Positions 38,311 to 50,325 of a DNA stretch of 64,000 bases are shown piece after piece. Numbering within the stretch: the stretch's first letter is position 1; each line of letters begins with the position of its first letter. Where the stretch lies: NCBI RefSeq assembly GCF_030272615.1, contig NC_081412.1, positions 27,609,001 to 27,673,000 on the forward strand, written 5' to 3'. The DNA is from Cryptomeria japonica (taxonomy: Eukaryota > Streptophyta > Pinopsida > Cupressales > Cupressaceae). The position numbers were made by a program, and so were the translations under genes. The notes below the pieces were generated by a model. It did not search any database. It saw only the letters and a program-made list of their open reading frames with translations, and was not told the DNA's origin.

Positions 38311-39373
38311 TGTTAGGTCCTGGAGGCAATTGAGAGGGGGGAGGGGTGAATCAGTTGTCTAACAAATTCAAACCAAAAACAACTTAACCAACTTAATGCT
38401 TAATACTGGTAAACCAATCTAATATGCCGGTAGACAATTTTAATAGTTAATTGCAATACCGGTAAGAATTAATGCATGAAACAAAAAGACAAAGTCATCC
38501 ACAACACATAACACCAATATTTTGTACATGGAAACCCTGTAAGGGGAAAAACCACGGTGGGAAACCTTACCCACAATCAGATGATACTACTACAGATAGT
38601 AAGTGTATACAAATGGGGTCTGCACATGCAGAAAGGCCAAGCACCTAGAGCTCACTGCTCAATCACAAAATAGGAGTCACACTAACTACAATTGGATGGT
38701 TAAATCCAATAAGAATGTACTGCTCAAAATAGCATCTTCATATGCTGGATTCAGTACCGGTGTAGTTCTGATTGTCTTCACAAAAACCCTCCTTCTACCT
38801 TCAAATGATGTCTATGTGTATAGCTCTACTTATTCTTGCATATACCTTCACACAATCCTTTTTTGCATTCCACATTCGATCTTACAAATAAGATCTTACA
38901 TTTATACCATACCCTAAGACCAATTTTAGTAGGTCGGCTCTAAAGGATAATACAATAAAATTAATTGACAAATCAATTAATACCCGATGCAATAACCGAT
39001 TCACCATGTCAGATTAATGCATTTACAACAATAATAAGTCATCTTTATAGCGTGCCATGTTGATCTGGAAAAGATAAACCTGCCGGTGTAACCTGGACCT
39101 ATTTGCCGGTAACAACAAATATGCAAATATGAATATACCAATAAACAAAACTCCAAGACAAGGTGTCCACATGATGTCTTTGACATAACCAAGTGTTTTC
39201 CATGTCCTTCCAAGTGTCGGTGATCATTATATCCTACCGGTGTACCAGATACCAGTGACTGTGCATAAGTCACTTGCTTGCCGGTGAATGTTGCTGATTC
39301 TCCAAAGTGCAAGAGTTGATAAGTGTTTAGTAGGTGTTGACATCAATGACAAAACCATACCTAAATACCAACA
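38311..39373 (-). repeat. 3' LTR of the complete copia element
   Basis: 1063 bp in plus orientation TGTTAGGTCC...ATACCAACA, matching 43950-45012 base for base over long stretches. It carries several CCGGT/ACCGGT motifs. Apparent open frames inside (for example 38603-38917) recur in the other LTR and are not genes. Confidence 0.95.
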
Positions 39374-39374
39374 A

Positions 39375-39670
39375 TCTCCCCCTTTGGCATTGATGACAAC
39401 ACAAGATGGAAAAACCATCAAAGTGCCAAAACAGAAATGCCAAATACCAAAAACCAAGAATCTCCCAAAAAGAGATCATAACCAGAAATCAAAATACAAA
39501 TACAGAGAGTAATAATCTCTCCCAAATAAAAATCTCTCCACCTCGGAGAAACATGTGTTTTCCTTATGTTTTTACATACCAATCTCTCCCCCTTTGACAT
39601 CAAATGCCAAAGTAAAAAAATAAAAAATAAAAAAATACCAACCAATTCAGTATACCAACTACTCCCCCTG
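39375..39670 (-). promoter_or_regulatory. Multiplied polypurine tracts of the copia element
   Basis: On the plus strand, TCTCCCCCTTTG occurs at 39375-39386, next to the LTR, and again at 39585-39596, with a related CTCCCCCTG at 39662. Read on the coding strand these are CAAAGGGGGAGA tracts, the same motif as in the element at 8790-17095. This supports a common Sirevirus-type origin. Confidence 0.8.
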
Positions 39671-39754
39671 AGAAGTAGCTTCCTCATCATAGCTGAAATA
39701 AGAGATTTCTCTGTTTAATTCTACCAGTTGATGACAATCATCAACTTCCTAAGT

Positions 39755-41493
39755 CTCTACTGGTGGGGGTATGACCCCAAGTTGATCTCTGAGATATTCA
39801 AAAGTCTCCTTAGGCAGAGGTTTAGTGAAGATATCTGCAATCTGCTCTTTAGTATTCACATAAACTAGTTTTATCTCTTTTGCTCAACATTTTCCCTTAG
39901 AAAATTCAATTTGATAGAAACATGTTTGGTTTTAGAATGTAATACTGGATTCTTAGATATATCAATTGCTACAGTGTTATCACAATAGATAGTAATAGAT
40001 TCCTTGCATTTTACCTTTATGTCTTTCAACATTTGCTTAAGCCATAGTACCCGTGTACAGTTAGCTGCTGCTGCAACATATTCTGATTCTACTGTTGATA
40101 AAGATGTACAACTTTGTTTCTTACTCAACCAAGAAACTAGTCTGCTTCCAAGAAAGAATGCACCACCGGTGGTGCTTTTTCTATTATCCACATCTCCTGC
40201 CCAATTTGTATCTGTGTATGCACATAATTCAAAGTTTTCATCTCTAGGATACCATAATCCAAGATTTATAGTCCCTTGTAAGTATTGGAAAATCCTTTTT
40301 ACTGTTGATTCATGATTTTCTCTAGGATTACTCTGAAATCTTGAAACAATACTTACTACATTCATAATATCAGGTCTGGTTTGTGTCAAATACAGTAAAC
40401 CTCCTATCATAGATTTGTATCTAGCTGGATTAACAGGTGTAGATTCATCCCTTAGTGATAGTTTGTCATTTGTATTCATAGGTGTGCTTACCGGTTTAGA
40501 GTTCTCCATCCCAAATTTCTTTAGTAACTACTTTGAGTATTTGGATTGACTCAAGAATATACCTTTATCAGTCTATGAAATTTGCAATCCTAAAAAGAAT
40601 TTTATTTCTCCAATCATAGACATTTCAAATTCTTGCTGCATTTTAATAGAAAATTCTTTACATAACCCATCTTCTCCTCCAAATAATATATCATCAACAA
40701 AAACTTCTATAACCAAGATGTCATCATTAGTCACTTTATAATATAAGTTGTTGTCAGCATTACCTTTAGAAAAACCAATCTTCAAAAGATACTTATCCAA
40801 TCTTGCATACCAAGCTCTTGGAGCTTGTTTCAATCCATACAAAGCTTTTCTTAACCTACAAACCATATCTTTGTTATCTGTCAAATAAAATCCATCAGGT
40901 TGTTCAATATAAACTTCTTCTTCAATATCTCCATTCAAAAATGCACACTTAATATCCATTTGATATACTTTGTAGTTCTTATGTGCTGCAAAAGCCAAAA
41001 ATTATCTAACTGCCTCAATTCTAGCTACCGGTGCAAAGGTTTCATTGTAATCAATTCCTTCTTTCTAAGAATATCCCTTACACACTAGTCTTGCTTTATT
41101 TCTAATAACCTTACCATCTTCATTAAGTTTGATTATGAATACCCATTTGGTTCCAATTACATTTTTATCTTTAGGTCGGGGAACTAATGTCCAAGTGTTA
41201 TTCTTCTCAATTTGTTCTAACTCTTCTTCCATATGTTTGATCCAGTATTTATCTTCACATGCCTCATTAACTGATGATGGTTCAATTTGTGAAATTAGAC
41301 ATACCTCTTCATTTGTCAATCTTCCTTTTGTCATAACTCCTTTATACTTGTTTCCAATTATTTGATCTTCAGAATGATTCAGTCTTACATACCGGGGTGT
41401 CTTTGTTTGTTGTTGTTCCTCAGTTACTGTGAAATTTTTAGATGATACCGGTGTAGCTGGATCTTCATTCTGTATCGGTGGATTCAGTGTAGG
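39755..41493 (-). pseudogene. pol: Copia reverse transcriptase and RNase H region
   Basis: Copies element RNA into DNA and degrades the RNA strand. Starting at about 41493, the spacer leads to a typical reverse transcriptase opening ([19 protein letters not shown]). It continues through YQMDIKCAFLNG, LRKALYGLKQAPRAWY and the catalytic box FVDDILFGG near 40700. The connection is NSKPVSTPMN, and RNase H (DTNWAGDVDNRKSTTGG, STVESEYVAAA) ends after a frame change with QIADIFTKPLP near 39790. Stops interrupt it near 41061, 41010, 40570 and 40530 and there is a frameshift near 39890. The aspartates of the reverse transcriptase box are intact. It is part of the same polyprotein as the gag and integrase upstream. 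Confidence 0.92.
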
Positions 41494-42933
41494 TTCATTT
41501 GTCAAAATTTCTATTGCCGGTTCAGAGTCTATATACCTTGAAGTTCCTTTGAATTGTTCATCAATCTTTACATTTGTACTCTCAACAATTTTTTGCAATC
41601 TTTTGATAAAACATCTATATGCCTTTCTATTAGATGAATAACCAAGAAATATTCCTTCATCACTTCTAGGATCAAATTTGGCAATATACTCATATCTTCT
41701 AATATAGCATTTACTTCCAAAAATTCTGAAATATTTAAGAGTAGGAGTAATACCAAACCATAGTTCATGAGGGGTCTTACCAGTTTCACCTTTGATGTGA
41801 ACTTTGTTGAATGTATAGACCGATGTACTTACTGCCTCTCTCCAATATACATGTGGTAGGTTTGCTTCTGATAACATACTTCTTGCTGCATCGAAGATAG
41901 TTCTATTTTTCCTTTCAACAACTTCATTCTGCTGTGGTGTCCGAGGTGCTGATAGTTGTCTTCTGATTCCATTTACTTCATAGAATGCATTAAATTCCTT
42001 AGATGTAAATTCTCCTCCTTGATCTGATCTTAGACATTTGATTTTTTTATCGCTTTCATTTTCTACCATAGCTTTGAACAGTTTGAACTTTGCAAGTGCT
42101 TCTGATTTTTCTCTGAGAAAAGTAACCCAACACATTCTAGAATAGTCATCAATTATTAGCATGAAATATTTATCACTTTGTAAGCTTTTAGTTATAGTTG
42201 GATCACATAAATATGTATGAATTAAATCAAGAGCATTATTGGATTTTTCTGGAATACTTTTGAAACTAGCTCTAACTTGTTTTCCAAATTGGTATTCCTT
42301 ACATACTGTATTGTGAGGTTTGACAATTTTAGGTAAATCTCTAACTGCCTTAGTAGTACTGATTTTCACCATGCAATCAAAGTTTACATGATAGGGTCTC
42401 TTATGCCATAGCCAACTTTCATCAATATGTGCAATTAAGCATGTCTTTTCACTGTTATTCAAATGAAATATAATACCTCTAGTCTGATTACCGGTTGCAA
42501 TTTCCAAACCAGTTCTATTCATGATTTTGCATTTTCCATTTTTGAATTGTAACTGAAATCCTTTCTCAACTAATTGACCATCACTCAAAAGATTATGTTT
42601 TAAACCTTCAACATAGTAGACATTGTCAGTATTATTCTTACCATCAAGAGATATTGTACCCTTACCTTTGATCAGACAAGATTTATCATCTCCAAATCTT
42701 ACTAAGCCTCCATTGTATTCTTGAAAGTTCAAGAATTTACCTTTATCTCCTGTCATATGATGTGAGCATCCTGAATCAAAGATCCACTCATCCTTTACTT
42801 CAACTTTAGCTGCCAAGGCTTGTTCTACCAGTTGAGTAGTAGGTGCCAGTTGATCTTCTGTTATAACAACAAAAACCCATCCATTGTTTGTCGAATCCTC
42901 ATCAAAATCATCAGTCACTCCTACATCAACAAT
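41494..42933 (-). pseudogene. pol: Copia protease and integrase region with lost catalytic residue
   Basis: Continuous frame of about 480 codons. The protease active site DSG is intact (WIFDSGCSHHMTGD near 42775). The integrase zinc-binding segment has H-x4-H (WHKRPYH), but its C-x2-C is C-x2-Y near 42300. In the catalytic core, HTDLCGP is expected but HTYLCDP is present, so the first catalytic Asp is Tyr (codon 42211-42213). The second Asp (RSDQGGEF) and the Glu (VVERKNR) are kept with 35 residues between them, as in copia. The C-terminal GKTPHELWFG and DEGIFLGYS motifs follow. Strand transfer by this copy is unlikely. Confidence 0.92.
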
Positions 42934-43893
42934 GTAACAAGATTTGTCTTTATTCTTCTTAAATCTGTATTTTTGATATTCAAGGTTAGGCTTGTATGTT
43001 CTTCTAGCTTCTTCTCTTAGTCTAGCATGTCTATCAGGGCATCTTGAATCCATATGACCAATCTTATTGTAGTTAAAACATTTAAAGGGTGCTTTACCTT
43101 CATACTTACTTCCAACTGGACCTTTAGGCATTTTCCTTGCAAATAGTGCTTCAAGTTCTTCATTTTCTTTCCTGCTTTCTTCAAGTTCTCTTGCATAAAA
43201 GGCTTTCCAATCTGATTTTTCAAATGATGGTGTAGATGATGTAGATGCTTTAAAGGCTAAATATGTCTTTATAGTAGCAACAAGACCAGATTCTTCAATT
43301 TCAAAAGATGAAAGTTTTCCAATCAATGTATCCCTAGTTACTGATGTATTAGGCATTGTTCTTAACTCATTTATAGTAGTGACTTTCATTTTATATGCTA
43401 GTGGCAACCCTCTTAAAACTTTTGGAATAATTTCATCCTCACTTAAGGTTCCTCCACAACATTTAATACCCAATACAATCTCATTTACTCTTTCCATAAA
43501 AGCAGAAATCCTTTCATCTTCTTCCATTTTCAGATGTTCATACCTAACCCAGAAGCTTTCAAGTTTTACAATTTTGACTATGGAATCTCCTTCATTCAGT
43601 GTTTCCAAATGATCCCAAATAGCTTTAGTAGTAGACCTATCTGATAGTCCCATGATTTGTTGATCTAGATAATGCGCTCAAAAGTGCTTCTCTTGCTTTG
43701 CAATCATTTTCCTCATCTTTTCCCAAGGTAGGTGGATTAGGTTGACCAGGAGTAGGAGCAGTATAACCATTCTTTGTACATCCCAGATGTCCTTTCCAAT
43801 GCAATTTAAATGTGTCTCCATTCGGATCTTCCATATGCCATAGTTGGTTCCATCAAGTTTAGGACTGTCCTTCCTGAAATAGTTAGTAGGCAT
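42934..43893 (-). pseudogene. gag: Copia gag with UBN2 domain and damaged zinc knuckle
   Basis: The likely start is the ATG at 43893 (KLDGTNYGIWKIRMETHL, a DUF4219-like opening). Two frameshifts occur near 43780 and 43650. The following frame has the UBN2 domain (WDHLETLNEGDS, SAFMERVNEIV, LRGLPLAYKMK) and a Glu/Lys-rich helix. Its zinc knuckle has the second Cys replaced by Tyr (C-x2-Y-x4-H-x4-C, about 43080-43040). The frame continues directly into the protease, as in copia polyproteins. Confidence 0.88.
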
Positions 43894-43935
43894 TGGATCT
43901 CCTCAAGCTGTTAAACTTCTGCAAAAGAGGAATAG

Positions 43936-43947
43936 GCTCTAATACCA
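43936..43947 (-). other. Primer-binding site of the copia element
   Basis: The minus strand reads TGGTATTAGAGC, one mismatch from the initiator tRNA-Met complement TGGTATCAGAGC, two bases inside the right LTR. Confidence 0.9.
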
Positions 43948-43949
43948 AT

Positions 43950-45012
43950 TGTTAGGTCCCGGAGGCAATTAAGAGGGGGGGGGGGGTGAATAAGTTGTCT
44001 AACAAGTTCAAACCAAAAACAACTTAACCAACTTAATGCTTAATACCGATAAACCAGTGTAATATGCTGGTAGACAGTTTTAATAGTTAAATGCAATACT
44101 GGTAAGAATTAATGCATGAAACAAAAAGACAAAGTCATCCACAATACATAACACCAATATTTGTACGTGGAAACCCTGTAAGGGGAAAAACCACGGTGGG
44201 AAACCTTACCCACAACCAGATGATACTACTACAGATAGTAAGTGTATACAAATGGGGTCTGCACATGCAGAAAGGCCAAGCGCCTAGAGCTCACTGCTCA
44301 ATCACAAAATAGGAGTCGCACTAACTACAATTGGATGGTTAAATCCAATAAGAATGTACTGCTCAAAATAGCATCTTCATATGTTGGATTCAGTACCGGT
44401 GTAGTTCTGATTGTCTTCACAAAAACCCTCCTTCAACCTTCAAATGATGTCTGTGTGTATAGCTCTGCTTATTCTCGCATATACCTTCACACAATCCTTT
44501 TTCGCATTCTACATTTGATCTTACAAATAAGATCTTACATTTATACCATACCCTAAGACCAATTTTAGTAGGTCGGCTCTAAAGGATAATACAATAAAAT
44601 TAATTGACAAATCAATTAATACCCGATGCAATAACCAATTCACCATGTCGGCTTAATGCATTTACAACAATAATAAGTCATCTTCATAGCATGCCATGCT
44701 GATCTGGAAAAGATAAACCTGTTGGTGTAACCTAGACCTATTTGCCGGTAATAGCAAATATGCAAATACAAATATACCAATAAAAAAAACTCCAAGACAA
44801 GGTGTCCACACGATGTCTTCAACATAACCAAGTGTTTTCCATGCCCTTCCAAGTGCCGGTGATCATTATATCCTGCCGGTGTACCAGATACCAGTGACTG
44901 TGCATAAGTCACTTGCTTGCCGGTGAATGTTGCTGATTCTCCAAAGTGCCAGAGTTGATAAGTGTTTAGTAGGTGTTGACATCAATGAAAAAACCATACC
45001 AAAATACCAACA
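43950..45012 (-). repeat. 5' LTR of the complete copia element
   Basis: 1063 bp, TGTTAGGTCC...ATACCAACA in plus orientation, followed by the duplicated tttac. It carries a longer G run (about 12) than the other LTR near 43976. Confidence 0.95.
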
Positions 45013-45017
45013 TTTAC

Positions 45018-45753
45018 ATCTTCTATCAAGGCTACTTCCATACAAAATGTTAATCCTACACATGTTAGACATGAGGGCAGTCCCGCTAATCAATATTCTT
45101 ACATACCTCCTTCTATGAGTCTTCTATTTGTAGCCCAATCATCTCTCATACCCACATACCACAATGTTCCACCTCCTTATTCTCAACCTCCATCTACATA
45201 TAAAAATGTTACTCTTCCATCACAATCCAAAATGCCCAATTTCAATCCATCCACTAAAGCAACCATAAACAACTTAGCCCAAACTATTACACCCCTACAA
45301 CAACAATTGGCTTCCATTACTCAATCCAAGTTCAATATTCCCACATTTGATGTAGCAAGTCCATTATCTGATGACATTGTCTATGTGATTCTCCCTAAAC
45401 ATATGGAAGTCCGTCAATTGGAGTTGTATAATGGAAACGGTAACCCCTTGACTCATGTGAAGAAATTTCAAACTTTGTGTAGTGATTTTTCTCATGACCA
45501 AAGGCTTATGGCTAAATTGTTTAATAGAACCTTTAGGGATAAAGCTTTTCAATAGTATTGTTCATTGTCTCCTTATTTGATTACTTCAATTCAACAATTG
45601 GCTAATGCTTTAATTCAAAAACATCAAAATAATATTGGTACTAAAATTACTTTGACTAATGTGATTCATTGTAAGCAAGGGGTTAGAGAAAAAGTGACTG
45701 ATTTTATAGGTAGATATGAACATTTGCATTCTTAAATTGTTTATTAAGTTCTA
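45018..45753 (+). pseudogene. Gypsy-like gag, capsid part (plus-strand copy)
   Basis: Continues the gag interrupted at 38310. A proline-rich spacer (YHNVPPPYSQPPSTYKNV) is followed by the capsid-like Retrotrans_gag region (LELYNGNGNPLTHVKKFQ, LMAKLFNRTFRDKAFQ). A TAG at about 45553 replaces an expected Trp codon (QWYCSL in the relative). The frame then continues through ALIQKHQNNIGTKITLT and DFIGRYEHLHS. Compared with the minus-strand relative, a segment before the zinc knuckle has been lost at about 45735. Homology to 53381-52431 is evident along the whole length. Confidence 0.8.
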
Positions 45754-45755
45754 AT

Positions 45756-46640
45756 TTGTTGAAAATTCCTCCCATAAAGCCAATTGATACTTCTAAACCA
45801 TTGCCACCATATCATGATCCCAAAGCCTTTTGTCAATATCACTGTCAACCTGGCCATGATACTGAGAAATACTATACATTAAGGAGTAATATAAAAAAAT
45901 TCATTGATAATAATAATATATTTGTAGCTAGTGCGAATGACAAAGGAAACAAGTAAATAGCTAGAATTCCAATCAAAATCTCCAAATCTTCACTAATCCT
46001 TTGCCTTCTATCTTTACTAATATTATTGAGTCCAAGTTTCTTTCCTTTGCTCTTAATGACCCTGGCATGGAAACAATTTTGTGAATCTTGTGGATAAACC
46101 TATACCTCCTAAAGATCTATGCATTGCTTTTGATCCTAGTGAGACTATTGTTGCACTCGATGTCCCATTATATATCACTGTGAGGATTAGAGACAAACTC
46201 TCCCGAGGGGTGATCATTGATCTTGTGTGTATGGTGAATGTGATTACTGAAGAATATCTTTATATCTTACAATTGCATCATGTTACATATGATAAAATTA
46301 ATGAACTATGGTCAATATGTATGATGGTTTCTCTTACCCTACTATTGGTTCTATTACTCTCCCTATTGAGGTTGGTACTAAGTGCTTAGATGTCACTTTT
46401 ACTATTATTCCTACATCCAATCAATTTGGTTGTAGTTGTGACATCCTCAACTCTCTTCCATGAAAGTTATTCCTTCCACAATCCATAAATGTTTTAAATT
46501 CCCTCATAATGACACTATCATAATAATTAATCATAGCCTTTACCAACCCACAATGAAATGTGGTAATTTCACCCTTGATTAATTTTAGCCTCAACAACCT
46601 GAAACTCTTTAGCCTCAAAGTGACATCCTTTTCTTATCTT
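45756..46640 (+). pseudogene. Gypsy-like zinc knuckle and retropepsin-like region (plus-strand copy)
   Basis: KIPPIKPIDTSKPLPPYHD leads to a zinc-knuckle-like motif of C-x2-H-x4-H type (FCQYHCQPGHDTEKY), whose last Cys is Tyr here but Cys in the relative. From 46081 there is a protease-like domain (CIAFDPSETIVALD, MVNVITEEYLYIL). The minus-strand copy has the same order, with FIDPAYMVNVI where this copy has IIDLVCMVNVI. Frame breaks occur near 45955 and 46330. The D-P-x-x-MVNVI box stands where retroviral-type proteases carry D-T/S-G, so the catalytic assignment is an inference. Confidence 0.65.
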
Positions 46641-47366
46641 ATCAAAAGTGGAAAAATGAGATGATTGTGTCCTTGAGTAAGCCTAGAGATCCTATACCTT
46701 TGGATATTCCTTCTAATAATGGATCTAGTATTCTTCCTACTCCTTCTATTTCTCCCATATTTTCCTTAGTCCTATCTCCTCCATCTTACAAAGGAAAGAG
46801 AAACATCAAGTTATTCGAAGAAAACAAAGATGAAGGAAATGGGAAAGAAAAGCCTCGATTTTGGAATAAGTTTAAGAATAGTGTCAATGATGTGGTTGTG
46901 GATGCCAATGTGGTCAAACCAGTGATATTTTTTCCTGGTGCTAGTTTGCATAACAATCAAGTGAATACACAAAGAGAACCAACTCATTACATTACTAGAC
47001 AATCGACCATTTGAGCCAAGAGTAAAACCTTCATGGTGGAATGACCATGAATTTTGTGAATATCACAAGAGTAAGGGCCATAAGACTAGTAATTGTCACA
47101 AATTGAAGAATCTCATTCAAGATCTTATTGATGATGGCACAATAGAACTTGATGCCCATACTTCCAATGAAGAGCATGTGATGTTAAAGGAACCATTTCC
47201 AAAACATGATAAGGGAAAGGCCATTAAAATGAATAATAATGCCAATTTCACTAATGCGCCCTATGATTACACTGTCAACCATATTACCAAATTGAACAAC
47301 CATGTGTCTACCATAACCATAAAAGGAAAAAACCCCAAATGCAATGTCACCACTTGATGAGGTAAA
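46641..47366 (+). pseudogene. Gypsy-like C-terminal spacer with second knuckle (plus-strand copy)
   Basis: WKNEMIVSLSKPRDPIPLDI is shared with the minus-strand copy (WKKDIILSLSQPRTPTLDI). After a proline/serine-rich spacer and a stop near 47013, a second knuckle-like motif follows (WWNDHEFCEYHKSKGHKTS, then NC), again C-x2-H-x4-H-x4-C. Next is NLIQDLIDDGTIEL. The region ends where an LTR fragment begins, before any reverse transcriptase. Confidence 0.65.
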
Positions 47367-48370
47367 TGAAGGAACACACTTGGACCACTAAGAGGGGGGA
47401 GGGTGAATCAATGGAGCTTTTAAACTTATTTTTAAACTATAACAACACGGAAGTCAAAGAGTAGGAATATCAAAGAAAGAAATGATAAACACACATGCAC
47501 ATCATATACACATAACACAATATGTACAAGGAAAACCCACAGTGGGGAAAAACCTCAGTGAGAAAATTTGCTAGAGACTATTGCTCTAATCTAGCCTCAC
47601 AAGTAAAAGTCTGATTACACATTTATGGGCACCAACCCAAAGGAGAACCAACCCCTAATCTGAGCACCCACTTAGATGACATACAATGAGTAAGTATTCA
47701 ATTTACAGTTAAGACACCTTGTTACAAATGAGGTTTTGTAAGTCACTATTGTTCTGTTGATTGTTCACATTGTTATGTCTACTCTACTATTATGTTATGC
47801 TAACACTTCGAGTTTATTCCTCTACAACACCTCTTCAACTCTTAGCTCTATTAATATCTTATTTTGAATCTTTTCTTCACCTCTTTGCTCTGCTACCCCC
47901 TCATGCACCTTGCTTCACTATATCATTTTGTTTTGGATACCTTCTTCACCACTTTACTCCACCTTCTTCTTCTCTTGGCTCTTCCTTCTTTACCTACTTT
48001 AATCTGTCAGTATTATGCACAAAATCAAAGGTCACTCTTATGCACCTCTTTCTTCAATTCTCTACTCTGTGACTTATTATGTGTGTCTCTTCTTCTCACA
48101 CCAATCTTACTTCATAACCTCTCCTCAACTAAGCTTACTATCTCCACCACCATTCACTTGATCTTAAATAGGAATGTATTTAAGAGTCCTTCTTGGTCCT
48201 ATGTTGTTCTACTCTCTTCTTTGGTTCTCAGCTATCTCTTGTCCCCTCTTCATGCCTAATCTTTTTGCATGCAGTCTCTTTTGATGTTATGCATTCTCTC
48301 ACTGTGTTATGCTAACATTCTGATTTTCTTTCTATGTGTTCCTTTTTTAGATATTTGTTATGTATCTTCT
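47367..48370 (-). repeat. Sirevirus-type LTR fragment
   Basis: Its start (ACCACTAAGAGGGGGGAGGG, then TGAATCA) matches the reversed U5 end of the LTRs at 11289 and 17095. It continues with the same order of landmarks reversed: ACCTCAGTGAGAAAATT, CTAATCTAGCCTCACAA, GGGCACCAACCCAAAGGAG and TTGTTACAAATGAGG. It is cut at 48370 by the minus-strand gypsy-like LTR. The rest of this LTR is not visible and may lie beyond the window. Confidence 0.65.
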
Positions 48371-49565
48371 TGTAATATGGTGAAAAGTGATGAGGGGAGA
48401 TCAAGTAGAGAGCTTTACTCCCCTCAAAAGAGGGGTGAAAGATTCATAAAGGATTCCCTTCAATTTTTCACACACATTAAATTTAAAAGAGGGGTTGAAT
48501 TCACTAGATCCAATCCCAATGGAAAGAGATTGAATACTAAGTGAATTGCAGGAAATTTGTAATATATTAGGAAATTAAATTAACCCTTTTATAATAGACT
48601 AGTTGAATTAAGAAAATTGAGATTAAGTGTAGAAATGACAAAGAAGCAATTATATCTTGAGATAGAGATGAGGGATGAAGCTCTGCACCTAGAATTAGCA
48701 ACAGAATGTTGAGATGAATCTTCCCTGCAAACTTGAGCAAAAGTTGCAAGGCCCATGTTGAAGTTGCACATGATCCTCTGAAAAATCTGCACGCGGAAGA
48801 GGGTTTTTCCATCTCTGCAAATGAAGTCTATACCTACAATTATAGTTGCACACCTACAACCTACACACACAAAAGAGAGGAAAATGTTGTTAGGATTGGG
48901 GGTTTGCCTTCAGGTCAAACCCGATTTCAGAATTAACCAAGTGGTTGAAAAATGCTGCCAGTAAATGAAAGGAAATGTCTGAAGTAAAATCCACCTTAAG
49001 AAGGGGTTGCAATTTAAATGTTGATGAATTTGCTTGAAAGGATATGTGAAATATGATGTCTTGAGTGTTGATAGAAATCTCCTCTTCAATGTTTGAATCC
49101 TTGACTTGAATGCAACACCTATCCTTGAAAGGAGACTTGAAATGCTCAATGTTTGAATGAATAATTGAATGCTTGAACGCTTATGATCGACTTCGCTTAT
49201 CAACTTATGATCCACCTATCAAACTTATTCAAATAGGAGAGGAAGTGATCCTTATATACTTGCCAATTATGGGTGTTTAAACAATTTCCCACCTTACGCC
49301 AACATAGGGAAAAATTTCCCGCTCAACAATTGACAAGCCCAATGCAAGATAGGATTAAAGGGGGCCCAAATAGGGCACCACGCCCCTATCCTACCCTAAT
49401 TTAGGATAGGCGGCAGCTAAGAGACAATGCCAAATGATGGAAAATACAAGTTGCTGGTAGCATGAGCATGTTTTAGGTCTCTGATAAAGCTTAGGGATTT
49501 GTTCGCCAATGCAAAGCCCCAAATGTAGTCAAAAATTGCAAAGGTCACAATTTTATGACGCTACA
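48371..49565 (-). repeat. 3' LTR of the minus-strand gypsy-like element
   Basis: 1195 bp. On the coding strand it starts TGTAGCGTCATAAAATTG and ends CCATATTACA. A TATA-like GTATATAAGG lies near 49255 on the coding strand. Collinear blocks match the LTR at 36305-37465 (for example GGTTAATTCT followed by GGGTTTGACCT). The left flank cttct (48366-48370) should be the target duplication, but its partner is not in the window. Confidence 0.75.
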
Positions 49566-49582
49566 TTTATCCCCCACTTTAG
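49566..49582 (-). promoter_or_regulatory. Polypurine tract of the minus-strand gypsy-like element
   Basis: On the coding strand CTAAAGTGGGGGATAAA directly abuts the LTR start TGTAGCG. It is the expected plus-strand primer. Confidence 0.75.
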
Positions 49583-50325
49583 CAAGAGTATAAGCGTATG
49601 TCAATACTACCGATAAAGTACAAGGAGACAAGATTGAAAGACTTTCACCAGGTCAAGGAGGCAAGATACACCAAGCCCCCAATGGACTAAGGATCTTACA
49701 ACTTCGATTGATGAATTAAAAGGGAAGATCAAGAGGGAGAACCATGACTGCAAGTAGTAAAGTTTCCCTCACTATGAGTCATGACAAGAAAGGATACCAA
49801 AAACTACAAAACAAAGCTAAGTTCACTAAGTAACTCCAAGTATCAAGAAGGAAAATATGAGTGGAGTGTATGCCCCCATGTTAAAGTGAGCATGCATGCC
49901 TTATCAGGAGCGATTTATTTAAGGTAGGATACACCTAAGAGAGAGAAAGAGAGGGGGCACATTATCGCAAGGATTTAGCCCCCAATCGAGAAATAAATCC
50001 AAGGATAATGAACACAAAACACAAAGCATTAGGTGGCTTCTTTTTCCTCGGGGTCAATATGATGTATGATAACTCATGTATATCATGTATATATATGCAT
50101 AGAATAGTCCTCATTACCCAAAGAAAGGAAACCATCTTGGAAGAAAGGGAACACATGTGTCTTTTGAGTCAACATGAAAGAGACCAAAAGAGTTCTCAAT
50201 GCTTTGCATCAACCTCAAGTAGACATCACTAGGGACAACAAAGAGAAGAATAGGGATAAACATAGAAGAATGGTCACAAAAGAGCAAGAAAGGAGAGAGG
50301 TAGAGGATCTACTATACTGATGCAA
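49583..50325 (-). other. Non-coding 3' interior of the minus-strand gypsy-like element
   Basis: About 740 bases between the last open frame and the polypurine tract. In an autonomous relative pol would precede this point. I see no pol motif. Open frames at 50156-49962 and 50008-50232 are unrecognised. Confidence 0.55.

Larger units (their letters stand above)
38311..45012 (-). mobile_element. Complete copia (Sirevirus-type) element on the minus strand
   Basis: 6702 bp with two 1063-bp LTRs (38311-39373 and 43950-45012) and the 5-bp target duplication tttac (38306-38310 and 45013-45017). The order gag, protease, integrase, reverse transcriptase, RNase H on the minus strand defines copia. It has an initiator-Met primer site beside the right LTR and multiplied polypurine tracts beside the left LTR. 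It sits inside the gag of an older gypsy-like element. Stops, frameshifts and an integrase active-site change make it non-autonomous. About a dozen LTR differences occur in the first 170 bases by eye, fewer afterwards. Confidence 0.95.
36305..47366 (+). mobile_element. Gypsy-like gag-bearing retrotransposon, interrupted and truncated
   Basis: Plus-strand element with a 5' LTR (36305-37465), a leader and a decayed gag/protease region. It is split at 38310/45013 by a complete copia element and cut at 47366 by an LTR fragment. Its coding region is collinear with the minus-strand relative at 48371-53988, which makes the join across the inserted copia certain: the 38099-38310 peptide continues at 45013. 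No reverse transcriptase or integrase is present in what remains. No 3' LTR of this copy is seen. Confidence 0.75.

Noticed and set aside
38603-38917. 104-codon frame repeated at 44242-44556
   Set aside because: Conserved between copies only because both lie in the two LTRs of one copia element.
47367-48960. Possible complete solo LTR with gtaaa duplication (47362-47366 and 48961-48965)
   Set aside because: Sequence on both sides of 48960 is continuous with the gypsy-like LTR at 36305-37465, so 48960 is not a border and the repeat is coincidental.
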